32,316 nucleotides of DNA from an uncultured Eubacteriales bacterium. GTDB taxonomy: Bacteria; Bacillota; Clostridia; Oscillospirales; Oscillospiraceae. Under the pieces are notes generated by a model, which had not been told where the DNA came from, ran no database searches, and saw only the letters and a program-made list of their open reading frames with translations. The position numbers and the translations under genes are program-made. Positions 22,214 through 30,679 of this stretch are shown here, piece after piece; the stretch's first letter is position 1; each line of letters starts with the position of its first letter. The stretch is taken from assembly GCA_900549865.1 (NCBI GenBank), contig URPU01000017.1:1-32316 (forward strand). Reading direction: 5' to 3'.

Positions 22214-23020
22214 ATGGAAACCAAAACTCGCATTTTTACAGCAGACGCAAATATCGACTTTTGCAAGATGCTGGAGAGGATCATGGCCGCGGAAAACGAC
22301 ATGGAGCTGGTCGGCAATGCCGCCGACGGCGTCGAAGCACTGGCCATGGTCGCCAAACTGAAGCCGGATATTTTGCTTCTGGATCTGGTGCTGCCCAAGC
22401 TGGACGGGCTTGAGGTACTGCGCCGCCTGCCCGAGACCGGCGCGAAGCCGCACGTCATCGTGCTTTCGGGCTTTGTAAACACCAAAGTTGTGACGGCCTG
22501 CTCGTCCGCCGGGGCGGATTTCTTTTTGCCCAAGCCCTGCGACACGCCGGTGCTGCTCAACCGAATACGCCAGCTTGCCGGAACGGACAGGCCGGCCATG
22601 CCCTCCGGCGGCTTTGACTGCCGCGCCGTCTCCGCACAGCAGAGCAGGCAGGACGCAGACCTCGAGGCAGTCGTGACGGACATAATCCATGAGATCGGCG
22701 TGCCCGCGCACATAAAGGGCTATCAGTATCTGCGCGAGGCCATCATACTTACGATAAACGACATGGACATGATAAACGCGGTCACGAAGGTGCTGTACCC
22801 GGAGGTCGCAAAGAAGTTCGGCACGACGCCCTCGCGCGTTGAGCGCGCCATACGCCACGCGATAGAGGTGGCGTGGGACCGCGGCGATATCGAGACCTTG
22901 CAGAAATTCTTCGGCTACACCGTTTCAAACATCAAGGGCAAGCCGACGAACAGCGAGTTCATCGCCATGATCGCCGATAATCTCAGCCTGCGCAGAAAGC
23001 AGCAGGTCATGCAGAAATAA
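22214..23020 (+). CDS. spo0A: Stage 0 sporulation protein A, master sporulation regulator
   Basis: The 268-residue response regulator has a receiver domain (1-125) with the phosphorylated Asp in LLLDLVLP (Asp 57), an acidic residue at Asp 11 and the conserved Lys in LPKPCD. The C-terminal Spo0A DNA-binding domain contains the recognition helix region TPSRVERAIRHAIEVAW and the end NSEFIAMIADNLSLR. It commits the cell to sporulation when phosphorylated. GGGAGGAG precedes the ATG. In many Clostridia spoIVB lies upstream; here an RNase gene does. Confidence 0.98.
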   Translation: METKTRIFTADANIDFCKMLERIMAAENDMELVGNAADGVEALAMVAKLKPDILLLDLVLPKLDGLEVLRRLPETGAKPHVIVLSGFVNTKVVTACSSAGADFFLPKPCDTPVLLNRIRQLAGTDRPAMPSGGFDCRAVSAQQSRQDADLEAVVTDIIHEIGVPAHIKGYQYLREAIILTINDMDMINAVTKVLYPEVAKKFGTTPSRVERAIRHAIEVAWDRGDIETLQKFFGYTVSNIKGKPTNSEFIAMIADNLSLRRKQQVMQK

Positions 23021-23086
23021 CGGCGCGTGCCGGTATGGGCCGCCTCGTGATGCAGGTAACACGCAGACGGCCCCAACAATAATTAA

Positions 23087-23130
23087 AACCGTGAGGCTCC
23101 GAATCGTCCATCGGGGCTTCACGGTTCTTT
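23087..23130 (+). terminator. Terminator of spo0A
   Basis: A 16-bp stem (AACCGTGAGGCTCCGA with its complement, two G-T pairs) and an 8-nt loop are followed by CTTTTG. A second possible stem GGGCCG/CGGCCC lies just before it (23037-23073). Confidence 0.85.
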
Positions 23131-23256
23131 TGATTAGGGGAAAGCTTCTTGACGCGCGGCGGACAGCCGCGAGAAAAAACAAAGATATTTCCAAACCCGC
23201 GTCTCTGTGCTATAATCGGCACGGAGACGCAAACTTTATACAAGGGGGAAGGTTTA

Positions 23257-24090
23257 GTGGACCTGCAAAAGCTGACGATCGGGCAGATGGCACAGCTCAA
23301 CCACGTGTCGGAGCAGGCGCTGCGCCTGTACGACAGGGAGGGGCTTCTGAAGCCGCAGTATATCGACGCGGCGACGGGCTACCGCTATTATCACATCACG
23401 CAGTCGGCGCGGCTGGACCTGATACAGAACATGAAGGTGTACGGCATGACGCTGCGGCAGATACGCGCCTTTCTCGACGAGAACGACGCCGAGGCGCTGC
23501 AAAGACTGCTGCGCGAGCAGGCGGGCCGCGTGGATGAGCGCATTGAGCAGCTTACGCGTTCGCGCGCGGCGATAATGCGCACGCTGGAAAACTACAAAAA
23601 GTACGAGGCCATGCCCAGAAACGGCGAAATATTCATGGAATTCATCCCGGAAAGGTTCATCTACCGCTACGCCTGCGACATGAACTACTTTGAGCAGGAC
23701 GAGTCCGGATATGAATACATGCTGAGGCAGCTTAAAACGCACCTTGTCGTCAACAACATGCCGCTGTCGTATTTCAGCAACATCGGCACGATAATCCGCA
23801 GGGAGCGCCTCACCGCGGGAGAGCTTTACGCCGACGAGGTGTTTCTCTTCGTGGACGCGGACAGCGCCGGGGAGGGGATAGAGCGCGTGCCGGCGGCGGC
23901 ATACGTATGCCTGTGCGCCGGCAGCCTAGAGCGCGAGGAGGAGAGCGTCAGGCGCCTGATGGACTATATCGAGACGCGCGGCTTCTCCATCGCGGGGGAT
24001 TACATCTGCGAGGTGATAATCGACTTTCCCGTGCTGGACATGGACAGGCGGCAGATGTTCTACAAGACGCAGATACCCGTGCGCTGCTGA
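23257..24090 (+). CDS. MerR-family regulator with effector-binding domain (BmrR-like)
   Basis: The 277-residue product has a MerR winged helix at residues 6-75 (TIGQMAQLNHVSEQALRLYD, then GYRYYHITQSARLDLIQNMK). A coiled-coil dimer helix follows, then a C-terminal domain of the kind that binds drugs or other small ligands. The start is the GTG at 23257 with AAGGGGGAAGG upstream; a longer in-frame start at 23149 lies before the candidate promoter TTTCCA-N17-TATAAT that ends near 23216. No drug pump is adjacent. The dehydrogenase gene downstream has its own promoter-like region. Confidence 0.9.
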   Translation: MDLQKLTIGQMAQLNHVSEQALRLYDREGLLKPQYIDAATGYRYYHITQSARLDLIQNMKVYGMTLRQIRAFLDENDAEALQRLLREQAGRVDERIEQLTRSRAAIMRTLENYKKYEAMPRNGEIFMEFIPERFIYRYACDMNYFEQDESGYEYMLRQLKTHLVVNNMPLSYFSNIGTIIRRERLTAGELYADEVFLFVDADSAGEGIERVPAAAYVCLCAGSLEREEESVRRLMDYIETRGFSIAGDYICEVIIDFPVLDMDRRQMFYKTQIPVRC

Positions 24091-24164
24091 GAAGAGCCGC
24101 GCCGCTGTGGATATGCACGAATCATGCCCACGGGATTTATTGAAAACGCGCAGGAAAAAATTTC

Positions 24165-24195
24165 TTGACTTTGCACATGGTATAAAGAATATAAT
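24165..24195 (+). promoter_or_regulatory. Candidate promoter of the DapB-like dehydrogenase gene
   Basis: TTGACT and TATAAT are separated by 19 nt, longer than optimal. The surrounding bases resemble the tRNA-Ser promoter region (TTGACTTTG). Confidence 0.45.
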
Positions 24196-24255
24196 AAGGT
24201 CATAAAGGTTGTTAAAAAAATAACCAATTTCGACAAAATACGAGGAGGCTTTATT

Positions 24256-25344
24256 ATGGATCGCAAGGTAAGAGTAGTACAGTACGGCGCGGGGAAGATG
24301 AGCCGCTATCTGATGCGCTATGTGCTGGAGCACGGCGGGGAGCTGGTCGGCGCATTCTGCCGCAACAAGGGCCATATAGGCAAGGACGTCTCCGAGATAA
24401 TAGGCAACGGCTATCCCACGGTCGGCGTGAAGGTCGAGGACTCCGCGACGGCGGACAAGCGCATAGGCGAGCTTAAGCCCGACGTGTGCATCATCGCCAC
24501 GCGCAGCACCGTGGCCGAGCTGGAGGATATATTCACCATCTGTGCGCACCACGGCGTCAACGCCATCACGACCTGCGAGGAGGCGCTTTATCCGTGGAAC
24601 TCCTCCCCCGCGCTGACGGAGAAGCTGGACAAGCTGGCCAAGGAGGGCGGATGCACGCTGACGGGCGTGGGCTACTGCGATCTGTACTGGGGCACGATGG
24701 TGACGAACCTTGCCGGTTCCTCCCACAAGATAACGAAGATAGTGGGCAGCAGCTCCTACAACGTGGAGGATTACGGCATCGCGCTGGCCGAGGGTCACGG
24801 TGCGGGCCTGACCGTGGAGGAGTTCAACAAGACCATCGGCTGCTACAACGAGACGCCGTCCGACGAGATGAAGGAGCTTGTCGAGAGCGGAAAGTATGTG
24901 CCCAGCTACATGTGGAACCAGAACGGCTGGCTGTGCAGCAAGATGGGCCTGCACATAACCTCTCAGACGCAGAAGTGCATCCCCTGCATAGACAAGGAGG
25001 ACCTAGACAGCGAGACGCTGGGCATGGTGGTCAAGGCCGGGAACGCGACGGGTATGCGCGCCATCGTCACCACCACGACCGAGGAGGGCATCACCCTTGA
25101 GACCGAGTGCATCGGCAAGATATACAACAAGGACGAGATAGACCGCAACGTGTGGACGCTCTACGGCGAGCCGGAGACGACCTGCATCGTCAACCAGCCC
25201 GCGACGGTGGAGCTGACCTGCGCAACGCTCGTCAACCGCATACCGCAGCTTATCGACGCACCGGCGGGCTACGTGACGACGGACCGCTTCCCGTACAACG
25301 AGTACATGGTGCACCCGATGAACGAGTACGTCAGGACAAAATAA
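24256..25344 (+). CDS. NAD(P)-dependent dehydrogenase, DapB-fold (2,4-diaminopentanoate dehydrogenase-like)
   Basis: The 362-residue protein starts with a Rossmann motif (VRVVQYGAGKMSRYL) and runs as a dihydrodipicolinate-reductase-like fold (GHIGKDVSEIIG, PDVCIIATRSTVAELEDI, GVNAITTCEEALYPW). This resembles amine dehydrogenases such as the 2,4-diaminopentanoate dehydrogenase of ornithine fermentation. The substrate is not certain, and no other ornithine-degradation gene is nearby. A GGAGG site precedes the ATG. It stands as a single gene with its own terminator. Confidence 0.75.
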   Translation: MDRKVRVVQYGAGKMSRYLMRYVLEHGGELVGAFCRNKGHIGKDVSEIIGNGYPTVGVKVEDSATADKRIGELKPDVCIIATRSTVAELEDIFTICAHHGVNAITTCEEALYPWNSSPALTEKLDKLAKEGGCTLTGVGYCDLYWGTMVTNLAGSSHKITKIVGSSSYNVEDYGIALAEGHGAGLTVEEFNKTIGCYNETPSDEMKELVESGKYVPSYMWNQNGWLCSKMGLHITSQTQKCIPCIDKEDLDSETLGMVVKAGNATGMRAIVTTTTEEGITLETECIGKIYNKDEIDRNVWTLYGEPETTCIVNQPATVELTCATLVNRIPQLIDAPAGYVTTDRFPYNEYMVHPMNEYVRTK

Positions 25345-25374
25345 AAAAATCTGTTGTTAATGCAGACATGCGAG

Positions 25375-25407
25375 CACCCTCCGCGCCGCGGCGCGGAGAG
25401 TGTTTTT
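25375..25407 (+). terminator. Terminator of the dehydrogenase gene
   Basis: A 13-bp stem (CACCCTCCGCGCC/GGCGCGGAGAGTG, one mismatch) is followed by TTTTT. Confidence 0.88.
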
Positions 25408-25448
25408 CGTCAGTGTGCATATAAATTTCTGAACCTGCAAAGAATATA

Positions 25449-25477
25449 TTGATTAAATGACGAAAATGCTTTATTAT
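25449..25477 (+). promoter_or_regulatory. Promoter of the phosphoketolase gene
   Basis: TTGATT and TATTAT are separated by 17 nt, about 60 nt before the ATG at 25544. Confidence 0.65.
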
Positions 25478-25543
25478 CACAATTGAACCGCGTACAAAAG
25501 TTTTCCATATGCGGTCAGAATATGAACTATGGGAGGTCATCTT

Positions 25544-27913
25544 ATGGAAGAAAACAAAAGGCTTCCGGCAACGGAGCAGGAGCTGGCGACACTGGATGCG
25601 TACTGGCGTGCGGCGAACTATCTTTCCGCCTGTCAGCTTTACCTGCTGGACGACCCTCTGCTGCAAAAGCCGCTCACGGAGGAGAGCATAAAGAAGAAAA
25701 TAGTGGGTCACTGGGGCACGGTCCCCGGGCAGAACTTCATTTACACCCACCTCAACCGCGTTATAAAGAAATACGACCTTGACATGATATACGTCTCCGG
25801 GCCGGGCCACGGCGGCAACGCGATGGTCGCGCAGGACTGGCTGGACGGCAGCTATCAGGAGGTTTACCCGAACATCTCCCGCGACAAGGAGGGTATGCAG
25901 AAGCTGTTCAAGCAGTTCTCCTTCCCCGGCGGCATTCCGTCGCACGTCGCGCCGGAGACTCCCGGCTCGATAAACGAGGGCGGCGAGCTGGGCTATTCGC
26001 TGGCGCACTCCTTCGGCGCGGTGACGGATAATCCGGGGCTGATAGCGGCCTGCGTCGTCGGCGACGGCGAGGCGGAGACCGGCCCGCTTGCGACCTCGTG
26101 GCAGCTGAACAAATTCATCAACCCGAAAACGGACGGCGCGGTGCTGCCGATACTGCACCTGAACGGCTATAAGATAGCCAACCCCACGCTGTTCGCGCGC
26201 ATCCCGCATGAAGAGCTGGAGGACTTCTTCCGCGGCTGCGGATGGGAGCCGCACTTCGTCGAGGGGAACGACCCGGCGGTGATGCACAGGCTTATGGCGG
26301 ACACGCTGGACGAGTGCGTGGAGAAGATACTGGCCTATCAGGCGAACGCACGCGAAAACGGCGACATGCTGCGCCCGCGCTGGCCGATGATAGTGTTCCG
26401 CAGCCCGAAGGGCTGGACGGGGCCGGCCTATGTGGACGGACTCAAGGTGGAGGACTACTGGCGCGCCCATCAGGTGCCCATACAGCCCGACTCGCCCGAG
26501 CATATCCGCCAGATAGAGCAGTGGCTGCACTCCTACAGGCCGGAGGAGCTGTTCGACGAGAACGGCGTGCCGGTGCAGGAGCTGCTGGACTTCCCGCCGA
26601 AGGGCACGCGCCGCATGGGCGCGAACCCGCACGCAAACGGCGGACTGCTGCTGAAGGACCTGAGAATGCCGGACTTCCGCGATTACGGCGTGGATATCCC
26701 CTTCCCCGGCAGCGTCGAGGCGCAGGATATGGCCGTGCTGGGCACCTTCGTGCGCGATATATACAAGCTCAATGAGGTGGAGCGCAACTTCCGCTCCTTC
26801 GGCCCGGACGAGACCGCGTCCAACCGCCTGACGCCCGTGTTCGAGGAGACGGGGCGCGCGTGGAACGGCGAGGCCTACGACACGGACGACCATCTCGCGC
26901 CCGACGGCAGGGTGATGGACTCCATGCTCTCCGAGCACGTGTGCGAGGGTATGCTGGAGGGCTATCTGCTCACGGGGCGGCACGGCTTCTTCAACAGCTA
27001 TGAGGCGTTCATACGCATAGTGGATTCGATGTTCTCGCAGCACGCAAAGTGGCTGAAGGTCTGCAACCAGCTTCCTTGGCGGCAGAAGATCGCCTCGCTG
27101 AACTACGTGCTGGCCTCCAACGTGTGGCAGCAGGACCACAACGGCTTCACGCATCAGGACCCCGGCTTCCTTGACCATGTGGCGAACAAGAAGGCGGACG
27201 TGGTGCGCATGTATCTGCCGCCGGATGCCAACTGCCTGCTGAGCTGCTTTGACCACTGCATCCGTTCGCGCAACTATGTGAACGTAATAGTCGCGTCCAA
27301 GCACCCGCGGCCCCAGTGGCTGACGATGGAGCAGGCCGTGAAGCACTGCACGCAGGGCATCGGCATATGGCAGTGGGCCTCCACCGACGAGGGGCAGGAG
27401 CCGGACATCGTCATGGCGTGCTGCGGCGATACGCCCACGCTTGAAACGCTGGCGGCGGTCACGATACTCAGGGATGCGTTCCCAGAGCTTCGCATACGCG
27501 TTGTGAACGTGGTTGACCTGATGCGCCTGCAGAGCGAGGAGCAGCACCCCCACGGCCTGTCGCAGAAGGATTACGACATGCTCTTCACCGCGGATAAGCC
27601 CATCATATTCGCATTCCACGGCTATCCCAGCCTTATCCACGAGCTGACCTACAAGCGGCACAACAAGAACATCCACGTGCGCGGCTATATCGAAGAGGGC
27701 ACGATAACAACGCCGTTCGATATGCGCGTGCTCAACAGGCTCGACAGGTTCGACCTTGTCATGTCGGCTGTTTACAACCTGCCGCAGCTCGGCAACAGGG
27801 GCGCGTACCTCATCCAGCAGATGAAGGATAAGCTCGTCGAGCACAGACAGTACATCGCGGAGCACGGCGTTGACCTGCCCGAGGTGGCAAACTGGAAGTG
27901 GACGGAGAAATAA
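25544..27913 (+). CDS. xfp: Xylulose-5-phosphate/fructose-6-phosphate phosphoketolase
   Basis: The 789-residue thiamine-diphosphate enzyme splits xylulose 5-phosphate, and often fructose 6-phosphate, to acetyl phosphate plus an aldose phosphate. Clear motifs are SGPGHGGNAM (85-94), the ThDP-binding GDGEAETGPLATSWQ (173-187), EGYLLTGRHGFFNSYEAF in the middle domain and the C-terminal YKRHNKNIHVRGYIEEGTITTPFDM. Length is full. The ATG at 25544 has GGGAGGT 7 nt upstream, better than an earlier in-frame start at 25529. It is monocistronic and gives a route to acetate and ATP from pentoses. A long open frame on the opposite strand is a G+C-driven shadow. Confidence 0.97.
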   Translation: MEENKRLPATEQELATLDAYWRAANYLSACQLYLLDDPLLQKPLTEESIKKKIVGHWGTVPGQNFIYTHLNRVIKKYDLDMIYVSGPGHGGNAMVAQDWLDGSYQEVYPNISRDKEGMQKLFKQFSFPGGIPSHVAPETPGSINEGGELGYSLAHSFGAVTDNPGLIAACVVGDGEAETGPLATSWQLNKFINPKTDGAVLPILHLNGYKIANPTLFARIPHEELEDFFRGCGWEPHFVEGNDPAVMHRLMADTLDECVEKILAYQANARENGDMLRPRWPMIVFRSPKGWTGPAYVDGLKVEDYWRAHQVPIQPDSPEHIRQIEQWLHSYRPEELFDENGVPVQELLDFPPKGTRRMGANPHANGGLLLKDLRMPDFRDYGVDIPFPGSVEAQDMAVLGTFVRDIYKLNEVERNFRSFGPDETASNRLTPVFEETGRAWNGEAYDTDDHLAPDGRVMDSMLSEHVCEGMLEGYLLTGRHGFFNSYEAFIRIVDSMFSQHAKWLKVCNQLPWRQKIASLNYVLASNVWQQDHNGFTHQDPGFLDHVANKKADVVRMYLPPDANCLLSCFDHCIRSRNYVNVIVASKHPRPQWLTMEQAVKHCTQGIGIWQWASTDEGQEPDIVMACCGDTPTLETLAAVTILRDAFPELRIRVVNVVDLMRLQSEEQHPHGLSQKDYDMLFTADKPIIFAFHGYPSLIHELTYKRHNKNIHVRGYIEEGTITTPFDMRVLNRLDRFDLVMSAVYNLPQLGNRGAYLIQQMKDKLVEHRQYIAEHGVDLPEVANWKWTEK

Positions 27914-27928
27914 TTTTCCGATGAATAA

Positions 27929-27961
27929 ATACCGCGCACCGCAGTATGCGGCGCGCGGTAT
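27929..27961 (+). terminator. Hairpin after phosphoketolase
   Basis: ATACCGCGC-A-CCGCA pairs with TGCGG-C-GCGCGGTAT around GTA, a long stem with one mismatch. It lacks a T-tract, so termination may be weak and read-through into the next gene is possible. Confidence 0.55.
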
Positions 27962-28017
27962 CATTAAATCCACGCGCGGAAAGCGCGGACTACATAAATA
28001 AAAAAGGCGGGTGAAGG

Positions 28018-28476
28018 ATGAAAAAACACAGGAAGCTTGCGGTGTGCGCTGTATGCGCGGCGGCGGGCGTGCTCGTTGCGGTATTTGCAATACGCGGCGG
28101 AAAGCCGCCGGCCGCCTCTATAGAGGCGGCCGGAACGGAAAACGCTGCACAGCAGACCGCCTCTATAGAGGCGGTCGGGTTCTTCACACGCTACAGTGAG
28201 GAGAGCTTCAACGCCGGTGAATACGCCGCGGAAAACGGCGCGGAGGCGCTGATGGCGCTTTTTGACAGCCTGCGGGAATATGTGGACGCGAACGGCCTGA
28301 CGGATGAGGAAGTGCACGTGCTGCTGACGAACATCTCCGGGCTGGACGGGGCGTATACGGAGGCCTACGGCGCGCTTCTGCGCGCGGCGCGGAACAGCGA
28401 TCCCGATGGCTTTGACGCGGCTGTGAATGCGCTGGATGAGGCGCGGCGGCAGGAGCTTCTTCCCCTGCTTGACTGA
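28018..28476 (+). CDS. Small exported or membrane-anchored protein with in-frame palindromes
   Basis: The 152-residue product has a positively charged N terminus and one hydrophobic helix (8-25). A short linker with two copies of an (A/T)ASIEA(A/V)G repeat (residues 32-39 and 47-54) follows, then a mostly helical acidic domain (65-152). I do not recognise the family. Each peptide repeat is encoded by a perfect DNA palindrome (28108-28133 and 28155-28176), so the linker seems to have been built by insertion of a mobile palindrome. The ribosome binding site (GGTGAAGG) is close to the ATG. It is followed directly by the dispersed hairpin repeat. Confidence 0.75.
   Translation: MKKHRKLAVCAVCAAAGVLVAVFAIRGGKPPAASIEAAGTENAAQQTASIEAVGFFTRYSEESFNAGEYAAENGAEALMALFDSLREYVDANGLTDEEVHVLLTNISGLDGAYTEAYGALLRAARNSDPDGFDAAVNALDEARRQELLPLLD
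28108..28133. repeat. In-gene palindrome, copy 1 (26 bp, perfect)
   Basis: The half-site CCGGCCGCCTCTA is followed by its exact complement. The central 18 bp (CCGCCTCTATAGAGGCGG) are the same as in copy 2, 45 bp away centre to centre. It encodes AASIEAAG in frame. Confidence 0.85.
28155..28176. repeat. In-gene palindrome, copy 2 (22 bp, perfect)
   Basis: The half-site GACCGCCTCTA is followed by its exact complement. It encodes TASIEAVG in frame. Confidence 0.85.
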
Positions 28477-28488
28477 GAGGACGCGGAC

Positions 28489-28544
28489 TGTCGAGAAAGA
28501 ATCGTCGCGTCTGCGGACGCGAAACTCTGCGAGGCTTTTTGACA
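28489..28544 (+). repeat. Dispersed hairpin repeat, copy 3
   Basis: The outer arm TGTCGAGAAAG (28489-28499) pairs imperfectly with CTTTTTGACA (28535-28544). The inner palindrome CGCGTCTGCGGACGCG and the following segment are as in copies 1 and 2. It begins 12 bp after the stop codon of the upstream gene. Confidence 0.85.
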
Positions 28545-28550
28545 AATGAA

Positions 28551-28584
28551 ACACCGCCCGGTATCTCACCGGGCGGTGTGTTTT
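28551..28584. terminator. Bidirectional terminator between convergent genes
   Basis: A perfect 12-bp stem (ACACCGCCCGGT/ACCGGGCGGTGT) with a 5-nt loop ends the V-ATPase operon on the minus strand and the small exported gene on the plus strand. On the plus strand it is followed by GTTTTGCTTTTTT. Confidence 0.85.
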
Positions 28585-28599
28585 GCTTTTTTGGCTTTT

Positions 28600-29253
28600 T
28601 TACTGTTCGTAGTGGTGGGCGTCCTGAAGCACCATTTCCTTGACCTTCAGCAGACGCACCTTGGTGGAGTTCTCATTCTCCTCAAGCTTCATGGAGATAT
28701 ACTTGATGTTCGCCTCAAGCTCGGGGATCATGACGTATTCCAGCGCGTTGACGCGGCGGCGGGTCTTTTCTATCTCCTCCGCGAGAAGCTGCATGGTCTT
28801 TTCCACCTGCGCCAGCTCCAGCATATCCTCAAACACCTTGGCCAGCTTATCCAGCGCGTCGTCCAACTCGCCGGAGGTCTGCGCAAAGCCGTAGGGGTAT
28901 ATCTCGCTGGGGTCGTTGCTCTTGGTCTGGAAGGAGTAAACGGGAACGTTGACGCTCATGATATTCCTGAACTTCATGCCCAGCTCCACGCTCTGGCGGG
29001 GGTAGAGAAGCGCCTGCTCAAGCATTTCGGGAGACATGATGGAGCTTGCCACCTGAAGCGAGCCGAAGGCTGCCGTCAGCCCCTCCTCGACGCGGTTGCG
29101 AAGCTGCTTGTTGAGCTTGACGACGTCCATGAACTGACGCATAAGCTCGTCGCGCTTATCCTTGAGGAGCTTGTGGCCGCGCCGGGCGGTCTTGAGACGG
29201 CCCTTGAGCTGGTTGAGCACCATTCTGGTCGGGGTTATAGCAGTGCTTGCCAA
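28600..29253 (-). CDS. ntpD: V-type ATP synthase subunit D
   Basis: The 217-residue protein is the central-stalk rotor subunit of the V/A-type ATPase. It has the family's N-terminal start (TPTRMVLNQLKGRLKTARRGHKLLKDKRDEL) and a C-terminal helix (RRRVNALEYVMIPELE). The start is the TTG at 29253: GGAGGTG lies 7 nt upstream, and the nearby ATG in that spacer is out of frame. It is the last gene of the operon seen here, 52 bp after subunit B. Confidence 0.96.
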   Translation of the reverse strand: MASTAITPTRMVLNQLKGRLKTARRGHKLLKDKRDELMRQFMDVVKLNKQLRNRVEEGLTAAFGSLQVASSIMSPEMLEQALLYPRQSVELGMKFRNIMSVNVPVYSFQTKSNDPSEIYPYGFAQTSGELDDALDKLAKVFEDMLELAQVEKTMQLLAEEIEKTRRRVNALEYVMIPELEANIKYISMKLEENENSTKVRLLKVKEMVLQDAHHYEQ

Positions 29254-29305
29254 AAAGCATCACCTCCGTTTTTTCAAAAAATAGTTTGGGATCAACTTTT
29301 TGGTC

Positions 29306-30679
29306 TTACTTCTTGGGCATGTACTTGTCGATCATCTCGGGCTTGATACGCTTGAGCTCACGGCGGGGCAGGATGCTGAGAAGCTGCCAGCCGATGTTCA
29401 GCGTCTCCTCGATGGTGCGGTTGGTGTTGTTGCCCTGGCTGACGTACACCTTTTCAAACTCGTCGGCAAACTGCGCGAAGAGCTTGTCGTCGTCGGAAAG
29501 GGCGGCCTCGCCGAGGATGGTCATAAGCTCCTTGGCGTCCTTGCCGCGGGAGTAGGCGGCGAAGAGCTGGTTCATGGTGCCGGCATGGTCCTCGCGGGTC
29601 TTGCCGACGCCGATGCCCTTGTCCTTAAGACGGCTGAGCGAGGGGAGCACGTCCACGGGGGGAACGATGCCCTTGCGGTGCAGGTCGCGGGAGAGGATTA
29701 TCTGCCCCTCGGTGATGTAGCCGGTGAGGTCGGGGATGGGGTGGGTCTTGTCGTCCTCAGGCATGGTGAGGATGGGAATCATGGTGATGGAGCCCTTCTT
29801 GCCCTTGCGGCGGCCCGCGCGCTCATACATGGTGGCAAGGTCGGTGTAAAGGTAACCGGGGTAGCCGCGGCGGCCGGGAACCTCCTTCTTCGCGGCGGAG
29901 ACCTCACGCAGAGCCTCGGCGTAGTTGGTGATGTCCGTCATGATGACGAGGACCTGCATGTCCTTTTCAAAGGCGAGGTACTCGGCGGCGGTCAGGGCCA
30001 TACGCGGGGTGGCGATACGCTCAACAGCGGGGTCGTTTGCAAGGTTGGAGAAAACGACGGTGCGGTCGATGGCGCCGGTGCGGCGGAAGTCGTTGATGAA
30101 ATACTCGGACTCCTCAAAGGTGATGCCTATCGCGGCAAAGACGACCGCGAAGGTCTCATTGTCGCCCAAGACCTTCGCCTGACGCGTGATCTGCGCGGCG
30201 AGGGCGGCATGAGGCAGGCCGGAGCCGGAGAATATGGGCAGCTTCTGCCCGCGGACGAGGGTGTTCAGACCGTCGATGGTGGAAACACCCGTCTGGATGA
30301 ATTCCGCAGGGTAGGCGCGCGCCGCCGGGTTCATCGGCAGGCCGTTTATATCCATGTGCGCCTCGGCAAGTATATCGGGGCCGCCGTCTATGGGCAGACC
30401 CATGCCGTTGAACACGCGGCCGAGCATGTCCTCAGACACGGCGAGCTGCTGCGGATGGCCGAGGAAGCGCACCTTCGTCTCGGCAAGGTTTATGCCCTGC
30501 GCGGACTCGAAAAGCTGAACGACGGCCTTGCTGCCCTCGACCTCGAGCACCTTGCAGCGGCGGATCTCGCCGTTGGGCAGCTCAAGCTCGCCCAGCTCGT
30601 CATAGGTGACGCCCTCAACGTCGTCAACCACCATAAGGGGGCTGGCGATCTCTCTTATTGTTTTATACTCTTTGATCAT
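29306..30679 (-). CDS. ntpB: V-type ATP synthase subunit B
   Basis: The 457-residue non-catalytic subunit of the V1/A1 head has the degenerate nucleotide site (FSGSGLPHAALAAQI, without a P-loop lysine) and the family's ends (EYKTIREIASPLMVV; LPRRELKRIKPEMIDKYMP). It overlaps subunit A by ATGA, so the two, needed in 3:3 ratio, are translationally coupled. Confidence 0.98.
   Translation of the reverse strand: MIKEYKTIREIASPLMVVDDVEGVTYDELGELELPNGEIRRCKVLEVEGSKAVVQLFESAQGINLAETKVRFLGHPQQLAVSEDMLGRVFNGMGLPIDGGPDILAEAHMDINGLPMNPAARAYPAEFIQTGVSTIDGLNTLVRGQKLPIFSGSGLPHAALAAQITRQAKVLGDNETFAVVFAAIGITFEESEYFINDFRRTGAIDRTVVFSNLANDPAVERIATPRMALTAAEYLAFEKDMQVLVIMTDITNYAEALREVSAAKKEVPGRRGYPGYLYTDLATMYERAGRRKGKKGSITMIPILTMPEDDKTHPIPDLTGYITEGQIILSRDLHRKGIVPPVDVLPSLSRLKDKGIGVGKTREDHAGTMNQLFAAYSRGKDAKELMTILGEAALSDDDKLFAQFADEFEKVYVSQGNNTNRTIEETLNIGWQLLSILPRRELKRIKPEMIDKYMPKK

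Noticed and set aside
25331..28090. A 919-codon open frame on the minus strand opposite phosphoketolase
   Set aside because: It mirrors a high-confidence xfp gene, has low-complexity His/Arg/Val-rich translation and no ribosome binding site. G+C-rich codons of the real gene suppress stops on the other strand.
28108..28176. CRISPR array
   Set aside because: Only two palindromic copies, in a coding frame, with no regular spacer series or cas genes.
28011..28199. Overlapping frame with LYRGGR repeats
   Set aside because: It is an alternative reading of the same palindromes; the frame at 28018 has a signal-like helix and continues to a normal stop.
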